A stretch of 64,000 nucleotides of DNA from Vineibacter terrae (GTDB taxonomy: Bacteria; Pseudomonadota; Alphaproteobacteria; Reyranellales; Reyranellaceae), in NCBI RefSeq assembly GCF_008039615.1, contig NZ_VDUZ01000024.1, positions 59,269 to 123,268 of the forward strand. The letters run 5' to 3'. Shown here piece by piece: positions 38,638 to 47,792 of the stretch. The position numbers and the translations under genes are program-made. Each line of letters opens with the position of its first letter. The stretch's first letter is position 1. The notes under the pieces are model-generated. The model had not been told where the DNA came from, ran no database searches, and worked only from the letters and a program-made list of their open reading frames with translations.

Positions 38638-39756
38638 CTATTCCACCGGCTCCGGCGTCTTGGGCGCGGCGGGCTCCTCGGCACCGGTATCCAGCGGCTC
38701 CGCCGTCTCCTCGTCGTCGCCGTCGAGCGGCAGGTCGGGCTCCTCGGGCCGATAGATCGACACCTCGGCGCGCGCATCCAGCAGGCCTGCTGCCTTCAGC
38801 TCCTCGTGGCCCGGCAGATCGTCCAGCCCGCCCAGCCCGAAATGCTCGAGGAAGAACTCGGTCGTGCCCCAGGTCACCGGCTTGCCTGGCGCACGGCGGC
38901 GGCCCATGGGCTGGATCCAATTCTGCTCGAACAGGAAATCCAGGGTGCCCTTGCTCAGGCCCACGCCGCGGATCTGCTCGATCTCCGCCCGCGTCACCGG
39001 CTGGTGGTAGGCGATGATCGCCAGCGTATCCACCGCCGCGCGCGACAGCTTGCGGTTCACCGGCTGCTCGATCTTCAGCTTCTGCGCCAGATCGGGCGCC
39101 GTGCGAAAACCATAGCCACCGGCGACCTTCACCAGGTTCACCCCCCGTGCCGCATAGAGCTCGGCAAGCTCGGCCAGCAGCGCCTCGACATCGGTGTCGG
39201 GCGGCAGGCGCTCGGACAGGGCGCCGATGCCCAGCGTCGTCGCCGACGCGAAGATCAGCGCCTCGACCAGGCGCAGATTGTACGCATGCTGGTCCTCCGG
39301 CGACGGCTCGGGCTCGACGGCGGCCGCGACCGCGTCGCCGGCCTCGTCCAGGGCCTGATCGTCCTCCGTCGTCTCGTCGTCGGCCGCATCGGCCTCGGCC
39401 ACGGTGTCGGCGCTCTCGCCAGGTTCGTCGGCATCGGCGTCGGCCCCGTCATCGGCGCCGGCCTCCAGTGCCTCGGCCTCGGCAGCCTCCGCCGGCGTGT
39501 CGGCAGCATCCTCGGCCGTGGCGTCGACCGCGCCGGGCGCGTCGGGCGCGTCGGTGTCGCTCACGACTGCGTCGGCGGCCTCGACGTCGGCGCTGGCGGC
39601 GCCCGCCTCCGTGGCTTCAGCCTCGACCGCCTCAATCTCGGTCGCTTCGACTTCAGTCGTCTCAACTTCAGTTGCTTCGACCTCGTTCGCCTCGGCCTCG
39701 GTGGCGCCGGCGCGGGTCTTCTTGCTCTCGTCGACGGTGTCGGTCATGCGATCCAT
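38638..39756 (-). CDS. scpB: Segregation and condensation protein B, with long acidic N-terminal extension
   Basis: 372 residues. The conserved ScpB part, two winged-helix domains, begins near residue 158 (NLRLVEALIFASA) and includes GYGFRTAPDLA, SRAAVDTLAIIAYHQPVTRAEIEQIRGV and WGTTEFFLEHFGL. It binds SMC and ScpA to compact chromosomes. The first 157 residues are a low-complexity, very acidic region with a repeated VEATE-like pattern; typical ScpB proteins have only about 10-20 residues there. A short acidic C-terminal tail follows too. It starts 3 bp downstream of scpA. Confidence 0.93.
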   Translation of the reverse strand: MDRMTDTVDESKKTRAGATEAEANEVEATEVETTEVEATEIEAVEAEATEAGAASADVEAADAVVSDTDAPDAPGAVDATAEDAADTPAEAAEAEALEAGADDGADADADEPGESADTVAEADAADDETTEDDQALDEAGDAVAAAVEPEPSPEDQHAYNLRLVEALIFASATTLGIGALSERLPPDTDVEALLAELAELYAARGVNLVKVAGGYGFRTAPDLAQKLKIEQPVNRKLSRAAVDTLAIIAYHQPVTRAEIEQIRGVGLSKGTLDFLFEQNWIQPMGRRRAPGKPVTWGTTEFFLEHFGLGGLDDLPGHEELKAAGLLDARAEVSIYRPEEPDLPLDGDDEETAEPLDTGAEEPAAPKTPEPVE

Positions 39757-39759
39757 CCC

Positions 39760-40668
39760 TTACGGTGCCGGTGCCGGTGCCGGTTGCGGCAGGTCGTCGC
39801 CGTCGGTGCGCGCCTCTGTGCGCTTGCGCAGGAAAATCGGGCCAAAGGTCTCGGTCTGGCGCAATTGCACCAGGCCATCCTTGGTGAGCTGCAGCGAGGC
39901 CACGAAGGTCGCGGCGATGGCCGAGCGCAGCCGCAACGGATCGGTGAGGCCCGGTGGCAGGAAGGCCGCGATCGACGCCCAGTCGATGGCGATCCCCAGC
40001 ATGCGCGACAGCCGCTCCGTGGCCTCGTCGGGCGAGAAGAACTGCATCGCCGCGATGTGATACGCATCAGGCTTCTTCGGCTTGTGCATCTCGCCATAGG
40101 CCTTGAGCAGCTCGTAGAGCTGCACCTGCCATTGCGACTTGCGCACCACCAGCACGCCCTCGGGCTGGCCACGGCCGAACGTATCGACGCCCAGCCGCGG
40201 TCGCGCCATCAGCCGCGTGCCGGCCTCCTGCATCGCTTCGAGCAGCCGCAGCTGGTGCTGCAGCGCCTCGGCCATCTGCTCGCCCGACGGCTCCTCGTCC
40301 TTGGGCGGATCGGGCAGCAGCAGACGCGACTTCAGGTAGGCGAGCCAGGCGGCCATCACAAGGTAGTCGGCGGCGATCTCCAGGCGCAGGCGGCGGGCCC
40401 TGGCGATGAAGGCCAGGTACTGGTCGACCAGCGCCAGCATCGAGATGCGCCGCAGGTCGACCTTCTGCTCGCGGGCCAGCACCAGCAGGATGTCGAGCGG
40501 GCCTTCGTAGCCTTCCAGGTCGAGGATCAGCTCGCCCTCGCCCGGCGCGATCACCTCGGGCTGCCCGGAATCGAACGCGGCATCGCCGGCCGGCGCCGGC
40601 GACTCGGCCGCTTCAGGCGCGGCGTCGGTCGGCTGGTCGGTCGGCAGCGGGTCGTCAGCGTCGGTCAT
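39760..40668 (-). CDS. scpA: Segregation and condensation protein A
   Basis: 302 residues. LDLEGYEGPLDILLVLAREQKVDLRRISMLALVDQYLAF is the characteristic kleisin N-terminal segment of ScpA, and YLVMAAWLAYLKSRLLLP follows. The C-terminal winged-helix (LVQLRQTETFGPIFL) contacts SMC. An acidic N-terminal leader of about 45 residues precedes the domain. It is followed immediately by scpB, with nagZ upstream, as in many alphaproteobacteria. Confidence 0.95.
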   Translation of the reverse strand: MTDADDPLPTDQPTDAAPEAAESPAPAGDAAFDSGQPEVIAPGEGELILDLEGYEGPLDILLVLAREQKVDLRRISMLALVDQYLAFIARARRLRLEIAADYLVMAAWLAYLKSRLLLPDPPKDEEPSGEQMAEALQHQLRLLEAMQEAGTRLMARPRLGVDTFGRGQPEGVLVVRKSQWQVQLYELLKAYGEMHKPKKPDAYHIAAMQFFSPDEATERLSRMLGIAIDWASIAAFLPPGLTDPLRLRSAIAATFVASLQLTKDGLVQLRQTETFGPIFLRKRTEARTDGDDLPQPAPAPAP

Positions 40669-40809
40669 GCGGGCAATCGAGCCTCATGACCACTAGATGT
40701 AGTCTATCGTCCCCTACGCCGCCACGAGATTCGCGACGGCGTTATCCCCAGTCGCTCGCCATAAAACGTAATGATTACAACAAGTTACCTTGGCGCAAAC
40801 CGGCACGCC

Positions 40810-41844
40810 TCACGCCACCGGACGGTCGAGCAGCATCGCCAGGCGCCGGCGGGTACGCTCCAGGGCCTCGGCGTCGGCACCATCCCTCGCCGCCGCGCGC
40901 TGGCTGGTCCCGCGCTCGACCCGCTCCCAGGCAAGCGGCGTCAGCGCCGGAACCACGCCCGCGATCTCGCGCATCTGGTCCATGTCGCCGTTGCAGTGCA
41001 GCGCGACATCGCAGCCGGCGGCCAGCCCGGCGCGGACGCGCTCGGCATGGGTGCCGTCCAGCGCCTGCATCGAGAGATCGTCGGTGATCAGCAGGCCATC
41101 GAAGCCGATATGGCCGCGGATGATATCGCGCACGACGGCTGACGACGTCGTCGCCGGCTGGTTGCCGCTGAGCGCGCGATAAAGCACGTGCGCGGTCATC
41201 GCCCAGGGCAGATCGGCCAGCGCCCGGAACGGCGCGAAGTCGCAGGCCTCGAGCTCGGCACGCCCGGCCTCGACGATCGGCAGCTCGAAATGGCTGTCGG
41301 CACGGGCACGGCCATGGCCGGGGATATGCTTCATCACCGGGATCACGCCGCCGGCCATCAGGCCTTCCGCCTGGGCACGGCCCAGGGCAGCCACCACCGC
41401 CGGCGCCTCGCCGAAGGCGCGATCACCGATGACGCCATGCGCGCCGGCGACCGTCACGTCGAGCACCGGGGCGCAGTCGACATCGATGCCCAGCGGCGCG
41501 AGGTCGGCGGCGATGAGGCGGGCGTTGAGGCGCGTGGCCTCGACCGCCGCCTCGGGCTCGCGCCCGTGCAGCGCGCCGAACAGCGCCGCCGGCGGCGCGA
41601 CCCGCCAATAGGGCGGCTTGAGGCGCGCGACGCGGCCGCCTTCCTGGTCAATCAGCACTGGCGCCTCGGCGCGGCCGACGCAGTCGCGCAGATCGCCGGT
41701 CAGGGCGCGCACCTGCTGGGGCGTCGCGACATTGCGCGCGAACAGGATGAACCCCAGCGGATCGGCATCGCGGAAGAAGGCGCGTTCGTCGGCCGACAGG
41801 CGCGGCCCGGCGCAACCGAGGATCACAGCAGCAGGCATGGTCAT
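40810..41844 (-). CDS. nagZ: Beta-N-acetylhexosaminidase (cell-wall recycling)
   Basis: 344 residues of family GH3. The catalytic region has KHIPGHGRARADSH (172-185; KH(F/I)PGHG is the NagZ signature with the His acid/base) and LITDDLSMQAL with the nucleophile Asp. It removes GlcNAc from muropeptides in the cytosol. The start at 41844 fits the family; an extension to 41904 runs into a repeat. It lies between the SPOR gene and scpA. Confidence 0.94.
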   Translation of the reverse strand: MTMPAAVILGCAGPRLSADERAFFRDADPLGFILFARNVATPQQVRALTGDLRDCVGRAEAPVLIDQEGGRVARLKPPYWRVAPPAALFGALHGREPEAAVEATRLNARLIAADLAPLGIDVDCAPVLDVTVAGAHGVIGDRAFGEAPAVVAALGRAQAEGLMAGGVIPVMKHIPGHGRARADSHFELPIVEAGRAELEACDFAPFRALADLPWAMTAHVLYRALSGNQPATTSSAVVRDIIRGHIGFDGLLITDDLSMQALDGTHAERVRAGLAAGCDVALHCNGDMDQMREIAGVVPALTPLAWERVERGTSQRAAARDGADAEALERTRRRLAMLLDRPVA

Positions 41845-41859
41845 GTGCCCATCTTCACC

Positions 41860-41939
41860 GTCATCGCGAGCGTAGCGCGAGATCTCCTGCGAAAGGAGAC
41901 ACAATCCTCAGAATTTCCCCGCGTCGCTCGGGATGACAG
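41860..41939. repeat. Family A repeat, degenerate copy
   Basis: The ends GTCATCGCGAGCG and CGCTCGGGATGAC are near-complementary, with GAGATCTCCTGCG inside the left arm. The centre is unlike the other copies and is AT-richer. It is placed between the SPOR gene and nagZ within their operon. Confidence 0.75.
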
Positions 41940-41951
41940 CCCCGTCTTCTT

Positions 41952-42932
41952 TCATCGCGGCGGCAGCAGCACGCAGCCGACATTGCGCGTCTTGAGCCTG
42001 GCGCAGGTGTCCTTGGCCTGCTTCTCCTCGAGCGGGCCGGCCTGCACGCGATACCACGTGCCCTTGTCGCCGAGATCGGCGCGAGCCGGCTGCATGCGCA
42101 AATTGCCCAGCACATCGCTGTTGGCCTTCTGCAGCCGCGCCCACGTGGCCTTGGCGACATCCTCGGACCGTTCCGACGCGACCTGGATGCGGTAGCCGCC
42201 ACCGGCTGCCGGGCCGTTCAGGCCATCGACGATCGATGCGATCGACGGACCGCCGCCGGTGTCGCTGATCTTGGGCTGCGCCGCCGCCGGCTCGGGCGTG
42301 GTGCTGGCCTCCGTCGGTGGCGGCGCCGGCGGAGTCGCGGCCGGTGCCGGCTGTGCCGGTGGCAGTGTCGGCGCCGTCGCGGTGACCGTGGGCGGTGGCG
42401 TCGTCGCGGCCGGCGGGGTCGATGGTGGCGTCGCGGCGGGCGGCGCCGCTTCCGGGGCTGCGGGCGCCGGCGCGGCCGTGGCCGGCATGCGCGGCGTGGC
42501 CGGCGGCGGCATCAGGCGCTCGGGCTGCAGCGGCACGGCGTTGGGGTCGACGCGGCGATAGGCGTCGATGTCCTGGTTGGGGATCTGCTGCCCCTTGGGA
42601 TCGTCCGGCTTGATCTTGGCGGGCCCGTCCGCGGGCCGCACGGTCGGGATCGGCAACCCCGGGCCGCCGCGCTCGATATCCTGCTTGTGCGCCCAGTAGA
42701 CCGTGCCGCCGAAGCTGGACAAGGCGGCGATGGTCACCATCACGGTCACGATCGTGCCGCGGCGCTGGTTGACCCGATAGAGCAGCGAGGGCGACTCCTC
42801 GCCGGCCTGCTGGGCAGCAAGCTCGTCGAGCGAGAGGGTACGGACTGCCGGCTCAGGCTGGCGTGCTGGCTCCGCCTGACCGGGATGGTAAACAACAGGC
42901 CCGCTGGCCGGCAGCGGGGTACGCTGGAACAT
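41952..42932 (-). CDS. SPOR-domain inner-membrane protein
   Basis: 326 residues. One membrane helix (about 58-80, RRGTIVTVMVTIAALSSFG) anchors it. A long Pro/Ala/Thr-rich linker of about 150 residues spans the periplasm. The C-terminal SPOR domain (GGGYRIQVASERSEDVAKATW, then GTWYRVQAGPLEEKQAKDTC) binds denuded septal peptidoglycan. It ends with a Cys-containing tail (NVGCVLLPPR). It lies between argS and nagZ, the conserved place in alphaproteobacteria. Confidence 0.9.
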   Translation of the reverse strand: MFQRTPLPASGPVVYHPGQAEPARQPEPAVRTLSLDELAAQQAGEESPSLLYRVNQRRGTIVTVMVTIAALSSFGGTVYWAHKQDIERGGPGLPIPTVRPADGPAKIKPDDPKGQQIPNQDIDAYRRVDPNAVPLQPERLMPPPATPRMPATAAPAPAAPEAAPPAATPPSTPPAATTPPPTVTATAPTLPPAQPAPAATPPAPPPTEASTTPEPAAAQPKISDTGGGPSIASIVDGLNGPAAGGGYRIQVASERSEDVAKATWARLQKANSDVLGNLRMQPARADLGDKGTWYRVQAGPLEEKQAKDTCARLKTRNVGCVLLPPR

Positions 42933-42938
42933 GGCTTG

Positions 42939-44690
42939 TTATCTCATTTCCTCGGCCGGGGGGACGCCGAATATTCCAAGGCCGGATTGTATCACAAATC
43001 CAACGGCTTGCACCAACGCGATGCGTGATAAAGTGAGGTCCCGGTCAGTCTCGATCACGAACCGCAGGCCGCTTTCCTCCTTGCCGCGGTTCCAGTGGGC
43101 ATGGAACTGCGAGGCGAGCTCGTAGAGATAGAACGCGATGCGGTGCGGCTCGTGCGCCTGGGCCGCCGCCTCGACCTGGCGCGGCCATTGCGCCAGCAGC
43201 TTGATCAGCGCCAGCTCGCCCGGATCGGTCAGCCGCGCGTGCGGCGCCGCCGCCAGGGTCGCGGCGTCGAGGCCGCCGAAGCCGGCGGCGGCCGCCTGGC
43301 GCAGCACCGAGCGCGTGCGGGCATGTGCGTACTGCACGTACCAGACCGGGTTGTCGCGCGACTGCTCCGTCGCCTTCGCCAGGTCGAAGTCGAAGGGCGC
43401 GTCGTTCTTGCGCGTCAGCATCGTGAAGCGCACGACATCGGGCCCGACCTCGTCGAGCAGGTCGCGCAGCGTGATGAATGTGCCGGCGCGCTTGGACATG
43501 CGCACCAGCTCGCCGCCCTTCAGCACGCGCACCAGCTGGCAGAGCTTGACGTCGAGCGCGCCCTTGCCCGACGTGATCGCCTTGACCGCCGCCTGCATGC
43601 GCTTGACGTAGCCGCCATGGTCGGCGCCCCAGACGTCGATCATCTCGGCGAAGCCGCGGCAGAACTTGTCGTGGTGGTTGGCGATGTCGTTGGCGAAGTA
43701 GGTCCATGACCCGTCCGACTTCTTCAGCGGCCGGTCGACATCGTCGCCGAACTGCGTCGAGCGGAACAGGGTCTGCTCGCGATCCTCCCAGTCGTCGGGC
43801 TTCTGGCCCTTGGGCGGCTCCAGACGCCCCTGGTAGATCAGGCCGGCGTCGGACAGCGCCTGGAAAGCGGCCTCGACGGCGCCGCTCTGCACCAGGGCGC
43901 GTTCGGAGGTGAAGACATCCATGCGCACGCCCAGGGCATCGAGATCATCGCGGATCGAGGCCATCAGCGTGTCGATGGCGAAGGCACGCAGCTCGGGCAG
44001 CCACACGTCCTCCGGCTGGTTCAGCCATTTCGACCCGTCGAGCTGCGCCAGCTGGCGGCCGACATCCTTCAGGTATTCGCCCGGGTACAGGCCCTCGGGG
44101 ATCTCGCCGATCGCCTGGCCCAGCGCCTCCTGGTAGCGCAGGTAGGTCGAGCGGCCGAGGATGTCGACCTGCGCCCCGGCATCGTTGATGTAGTACTCCT
44201 TGGTGACGGCAAATCCCGCCTTGGCCAGCAGGTTGGCCAGCGCATCGCCCACCACGGCGCCGCGGGCATGCGCGACATGCAGCGGGCCGGTCGGGTTCGC
44301 CGACACATACTCGACATTCACCGGCGTGCCCTGGCCCAGCGTGCTGTCGCCATAGGCGCGGCCGGCGGTCAGCACGTCCGCCAGGCGCGCGCGCCAGAAA
44401 TCGTCCGACAGGCGCAGGTTGATGAAGCCCGGGCCGGCCACCGCGGCCCCGGTCACGCCCGCGACCTGGCGCAGGCGCGCCACCAGCGCGTCGGCGATCT
44501 CGCGCGGCTTCTTGCGCGCGCCCTTGGCCAGCACCATCGCCGCGTTCGTCGCGATGTCGCCGTGGGCGGGATCGCGCGGCGGCTCGGCCGTGACGGCGGA
44601 CAGGTCCAGCCCGGCCGGCAGCTCGCCGGCCGCTTCCATGGCCCGCAGCGCAGCGGTGATTTCATCGGCGATGTGACGGAACAGGTTCAT
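42939..44690 (-). CDS. argS: Arginyl-tRNA synthetase
   Basis: 583 residues, class I. The HIGH-like motif is HVAHARG in [21 protein letters not shown], and the KMSK-like motif is [12 protein letters not shown]. The N-terminal Add-1 domain (about 1-110) and the DALR anticodon-binding domain (C-terminal, near [17 protein letters not shown]) are both seen. It is the only tRNA synthetase in the window. It is followed after 6 bp by the SPOR gene. Confidence 0.97.
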   Translation of the reverse strand: MNLFRHIADEITAALRAMEAAGELPAGLDLSAVTAEPPRDPAHGDIATNAAMVLAKGARKKPREIADALVARLRQVAGVTGAAVAGPGFINLRLSDDFWRARLADVLTAGRAYGDSTLGQGTPVNVEYVSANPTGPLHVAHARGAVVGDALANLLAKAGFAVTKEYYINDAGAQVDILGRSTYLRYQEALGQAIGEIPEGLYPGEYLKDVGRQLAQLDGSKWLNQPEDVWLPELRAFAIDTLMASIRDDLDALGVRMDVFTSERALVQSGAVEAAFQALSDAGLIYQGRLEPPKGQKPDDWEDREQTLFRSTQFGDDVDRPLKKSDGSWTYFANDIANHHDKFCRGFAEMIDVWGADHGGYVKRMQAAVKAITSGKGALDVKLCQLVRVLKGGELVRMSKRAGTFITLRDLLDEVGPDVVRFTMLTRKNDAPFDFDLAKATEQSRDNPVWYVQYAHARTRSVLRQAAAAGFGGLDAATLAAAPHARLTDPGELALIKLLAQWPRQVEAAAQAHEPHRIAFYLYELASQFHAHWNRGKEESGLRFVIETDRDLTLSRIALVQAVGFVIQSGLGIFGVPPAEEMR

Positions 44691-44793
44691 GACGGCCCAA
44701 AACGATGCGGCGCAAGCGCCTCTGCGTGGGCTTTAGCGCGGCGCATGGTTTTCTTGCAACCGCCGCACCGCCGCATGCCCATGCGCGGCGCTT

Positions 44794-46230
44794 TCAGAAC
44801 AGGTCAAAGTACTCGCGCTGCTCCCATTCCGTGACCTCGGCCTGGAAACGCGCGATCTCGGCATCCTTGATGCGGGCGAAGTAGTCGACGAACCCCGCCC
44901 CCAGCCCGTCGCGGAAGCAGGCATCGGCGCGCAGCGCCGCCAGGGCCTCGCCCAGCGATCTCGGCAACGGCTCTGCCTGCGCCTCGTAGGGCGTGTCGGC
45001 CGACGGGCCGGGATCGAGCTTGCGCTTCAGGCCGTCGAGGCCGGCCAGCACCTGCGAGGCCATGTAGAGATACGGGTTCGCCGCCGGCTCGCCGACGCGG
45101 TTCTCCAGCCGTGTCGCCGGATCGCCCGCCGCGCCCAGCGCCCGCAGCATCACGCCGCGGTTGTCGCGGCCCCAGATCGCGCGATCCGGCGCCAGCGAAT
45201 AGGGCCGGTAGCGCTTGTAGCCGTTGAGCGTCGGCGTGGTGAACGCCGTCGCCGCGCGCGCATGCGCCAGCAGCCCGCCCAGCCACTGCATCGCGACCGG
45301 CGACAGGTCGCGGCTCTCGTCTTGCGACATGAAGGCGTTGGCGCCGGTGCGGTGATCGCGCAGCGACTGGTGCAGGTGCCAGCCGCTCGACATCACGTTG
45401 GGGATGCGCGGCCGGCACATGAAGCTGGCGTGATAGCCGTGGCGGCGGGCGACCTGCTTCACGGCGCTGCGCAGCAGCACCATGGCGTCGGCAGGCTCCA
45501 GCCCGAGGCCGGGATGGAAGGTGAGCTCGCACTGGCTGGGGCCATACTCCAGCTCGATGCTGCGCAGCTTGAGGCCCAGTGCCATGACGTCACGGCGCAG
45601 GATGTCGAACACCGGGTCGAGCTGGTCGTAGCGCTGCTCGGTCAGGTACTGGTAGCCCTGGGTCAGCAGCGCGACCTCGGGCGGCTCGCCCGGCTGGCCC
45701 GAATCGGATGGCCGCAGACGCGGGTCGAGCAGCTTGAAGACGTGGAACTCGACCTCCAGGCCGGCCATGAAGTCGTAGCCGGCGGTGGCGAGCTGGCCCA
45801 GCACCTTGCGGTAGAGGTGCCGGGTCGAGAACGGCACCGGCCGGCCATCGGCGAAATGGAGATCGCACAGCACCCAGCCGGTCTTGGGCGCCCAGGGCAG
45901 GATGCGGAACGTGGTGGGATCGGCCACCATCAGCGCATCGGCCGCGCCCTCCATCTCGCGCATGCCGAAGCCGCCGCCCGCCGTGAACACCGGGAACACG
46001 GTGCGGTGCGCCGTATCCTTGGCGAGCAACGTGGTGGTGATGGCGCAGCCGCCGCGCATCACCGACAGCGCGTCGGCGCCCACCACCGACTTGCCGCGCA
46101 GCACCCCGTGCTGGTCGGCGAACGACAGCCGCACGACCTCCAGCTCCTCGGCCCGGATGCGGTGCTCGGCCTCGGTCGCCGCCTCGACCTGCGCGGCGCT
46201 CCACAGCCCGTGACGATCGACGAAGCTCAC
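44794..46230 (-). CDS. Glutamine-synthetase-like ligase, possibly gamma-glutamylation of an amine
   Basis: 478 residues. EVVRLSFADQHGVLRGKSV opens the beta-grasp, GLEVEFHVFK and CELTFHPG carry metal glutamates, SSGWHLHQSL carries the His, and NRVGEPAANPYLYMASQVLAGLDG is the C-terminal signature. GS-like enzymes of this type glutamylate small amines such as putrescine or aniline. GTG 46230 has GGAGAGG upstream, right after a repeat. It lies 188 bp downstream of a Rieske oxygenase gene, the pairing seen in aniline dioxygenase clusters. The substrate is unproved, and nitrogen-assimilation GlnA is less likely. Confidence 0.8.
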   Translation of the reverse strand: MSFVDRHGLWSAAQVEAATEAEHRIRAEELEVVRLSFADQHGVLRGKSVVGADALSVMRGGCAITTTLLAKDTAHRTVFPVFTAGGGFGMREMEGAADALMVADPTTFRILPWAPKTGWVLCDLHFADGRPVPFSTRHLYRKVLGQLATAGYDFMAGLEVEFHVFKLLDPRLRPSDSGQPGEPPEVALLTQGYQYLTEQRYDQLDPVFDILRRDVMALGLKLRSIELEYGPSQCELTFHPGLGLEPADAMVLLRSAVKQVARRHGYHASFMCRPRIPNVMSSGWHLHQSLRDHRTGANAFMSQDESRDLSPVAMQWLGGLLAHARAATAFTTPTLNGYKRYRPYSLAPDRAIWGRDNRGVMLRALGAAGDPATRLENRVGEPAANPYLYMASQVLAGLDGLKRKLDPGPSADTPYEAQAEPLPRSLGEALAALRADACFRDGLGAGFVDYFARIKDAEIARFQAEVTEWEQREYFDLF

Positions 46231-46418
46231 GCCCCTCTCCGCCCACGAAGTGGGGGGAGAGAGAGGGGCCCGCGCGCAGCGCGGGAGGGTGAGGTGGGTC
46301 GCAGAACCGCACGGAACCTCATGGGACAGCCTCGTCTTGCACCAGCACCACCTCACCCTCCCATCGCTGACGCGATGGGCCCCACCCTCTCCCCCCGCTG
46401 CGCGGGCGGAGAGGGGTT
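46231..46418. repeat. Family B repeat, full composite copy
   Basis: The spacer holds CCCCTCTCCGCCC...GGGGAGAGAG and CTCTCCCCCCGC...GCGGAGAGGGG stems, with GGGAGGGTGAGGTGGG and CCACCTCACCCTCCC as internal inverted partners. It separates the Rieske and GS-like genes. Other copies: 52618, 53788, 55316, 63668. Confidence 0.75.
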
Positions 46419-47735
46419 CTATGCCGCCGACTTCGCCCAGCTGGCGTTGCTGCGGCGCTTGCGGTCGACCTCGGGCCAGTACGCCTCCCAGCCCTCGGTC
46501 GGGCCGATCGCGTCCATCGCCGCCGGGCCGGTGATGCCGGAAGCGGCCGCAGCGTCGAGCACCATCAGCGGCGTCTCGCCGGCCTCGGCCTGCGCGATCG
46601 AGCGCAGCAGCAGGCGGCGATAGGCGATGATGGCCTTGTCCGACGTGCCCAGATGCTCGCGCGTGCGGTCGGCGATCGCGCCCTGTGACTCGCAGGCCCA
46701 CTGGTCGTGCACGTTGATGTCGAAGCCCATGCCGGTGAAGGTCCTGGTGCGCTGCTCCTCGGAATCATAGCCCCAGTGGTTGGCGCGGTTCAGCCGCGGC
46801 TTGTAGTCGGGCAGCTCATAGAGCTCCAGGCGCTGGCGGCGCATCTCGTCCTTGTCGACGGGCTGGCCGAAGCTGGTGAACATCGCGTACCAGTAGTTGC
46901 TGCCGTCATCGACCGGCACATGCCACTGGGTGATCGTCATCTCGGCGCTCATCGGGATGACGAAGGCGTTGGGGAACAGCAGGTTGGTGACGCGCAGATG
47001 CGTCTGGCGCTCGTTGAGCAGGCGCCGGGTCAGCAGGCGCAGGCCGAACGGCGCCGGCTCGACGTCGATCTTCGGCCGCGGGTACTCGCGCAGCAGCGTG
47101 GTCATCGGGATGTTGGAATCGATCGAGGCGGCGCGGAACTGGCGGCCGTAGCCGGTCTCCGTGCTTTCGTCCTCCTCGAAGCGGTGCAGGAACGAGGCAT
47201 GCGCCGGATCGATGCCCACCTCCAGCGCCTGCAGCCAGTTGCATTCCATATGGCCCTTGAACGCGAAGCAGTGGCTGGCCGGCGCGATGAAGCAGTCGAA
47301 GTCCGGAAACGCCGGCGGCGCGCCGGCACCGAGATAGGCGAAGATCACGCCGTTCCTCTCGCGCACCGGATAGGCACCCTGCCGGATGCGCTCGCAGTAG
47401 CGGCTGTCCGGCGGCTCGGCCGGCATCTGCAGGCACTTGCCCTCGACGTCGAACAGCCAGCCATGGAACGGGCAGCGCAGGCCGCCGTGCTCGCGCCGGC
47501 CATAGGCCAGATCGGCGCCGCGATGCGGGCAGTCGCGGTCGAGCAGGCCCAGCCGCCCGGCCTCGTCGCGGAACAGCACCAGGTCCTGGTCCATCAGCCG
47601 TACCGCCTTCACCGGCCGCGGCCCGGCCAGCTCGTCGGCAAGCGCCACCGGCTGCCAGTAGAGCCGCATCAGCTTGCCGGCCGGCATCGCGGCGCCGGTC
47701 AGCGTCATGCGCGCATTCTCTTCACGGCTGATCAT
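46419..47735 (-). CDS. Rieske non-heme iron oxygenase, alpha subunit
   Basis: 438 residues. The Rieske cluster ligands are C69-P-H71 and C88-P-F-H91 (CPHRGADLAYG, CPFHGW). The mononuclear iron site is seen in LEVGIDPAHASFLHR (DxxH..xH). The length and single-gene layout match phthalate- and vanillate-type oxygenases, which need a separate reductase. No reductase or small subunit is adjacent. GGGAGG precedes ATG 47735. Confidence 0.93.
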   Translation of the reverse strand: MISREENARMTLTGAAMPAGKLMRLYWQPVALADELAGPRPVKAVRLMDQDLVLFRDEAGRLGLLDRDCPHRGADLAYGRREHGGLRCPFHGWLFDVEGKCLQMPAEPPDSRYCERIRQGAYPVRERNGVIFAYLGAGAPPAFPDFDCFIAPASHCFAFKGHMECNWLQALEVGIDPAHASFLHRFEEDESTETGYGRQFRAASIDSNIPMTTLLREYPRPKIDVEPAPFGLRLLTRRLLNERQTHLRVTNLLFPNAFVIPMSAEMTITQWHVPVDDGSNYWYAMFTSFGQPVDKDEMRRQRLELYELPDYKPRLNRANHWGYDSEEQRTRTFTGMGFDINVHDQWACESQGAIADRTREHLGTSDKAIIAYRRLLLRSIAQAEAGETPLMVLDAAAASGITGPAAMDAIGPTEGWEAYWPEVDRKRRSNASWAKSAA

Positions 47736-47792
47736 GGCGGCCCTCCCGTCACCAAGGAGAAGATGGCTGGCCGATTATTGAATGAAGGTGCC

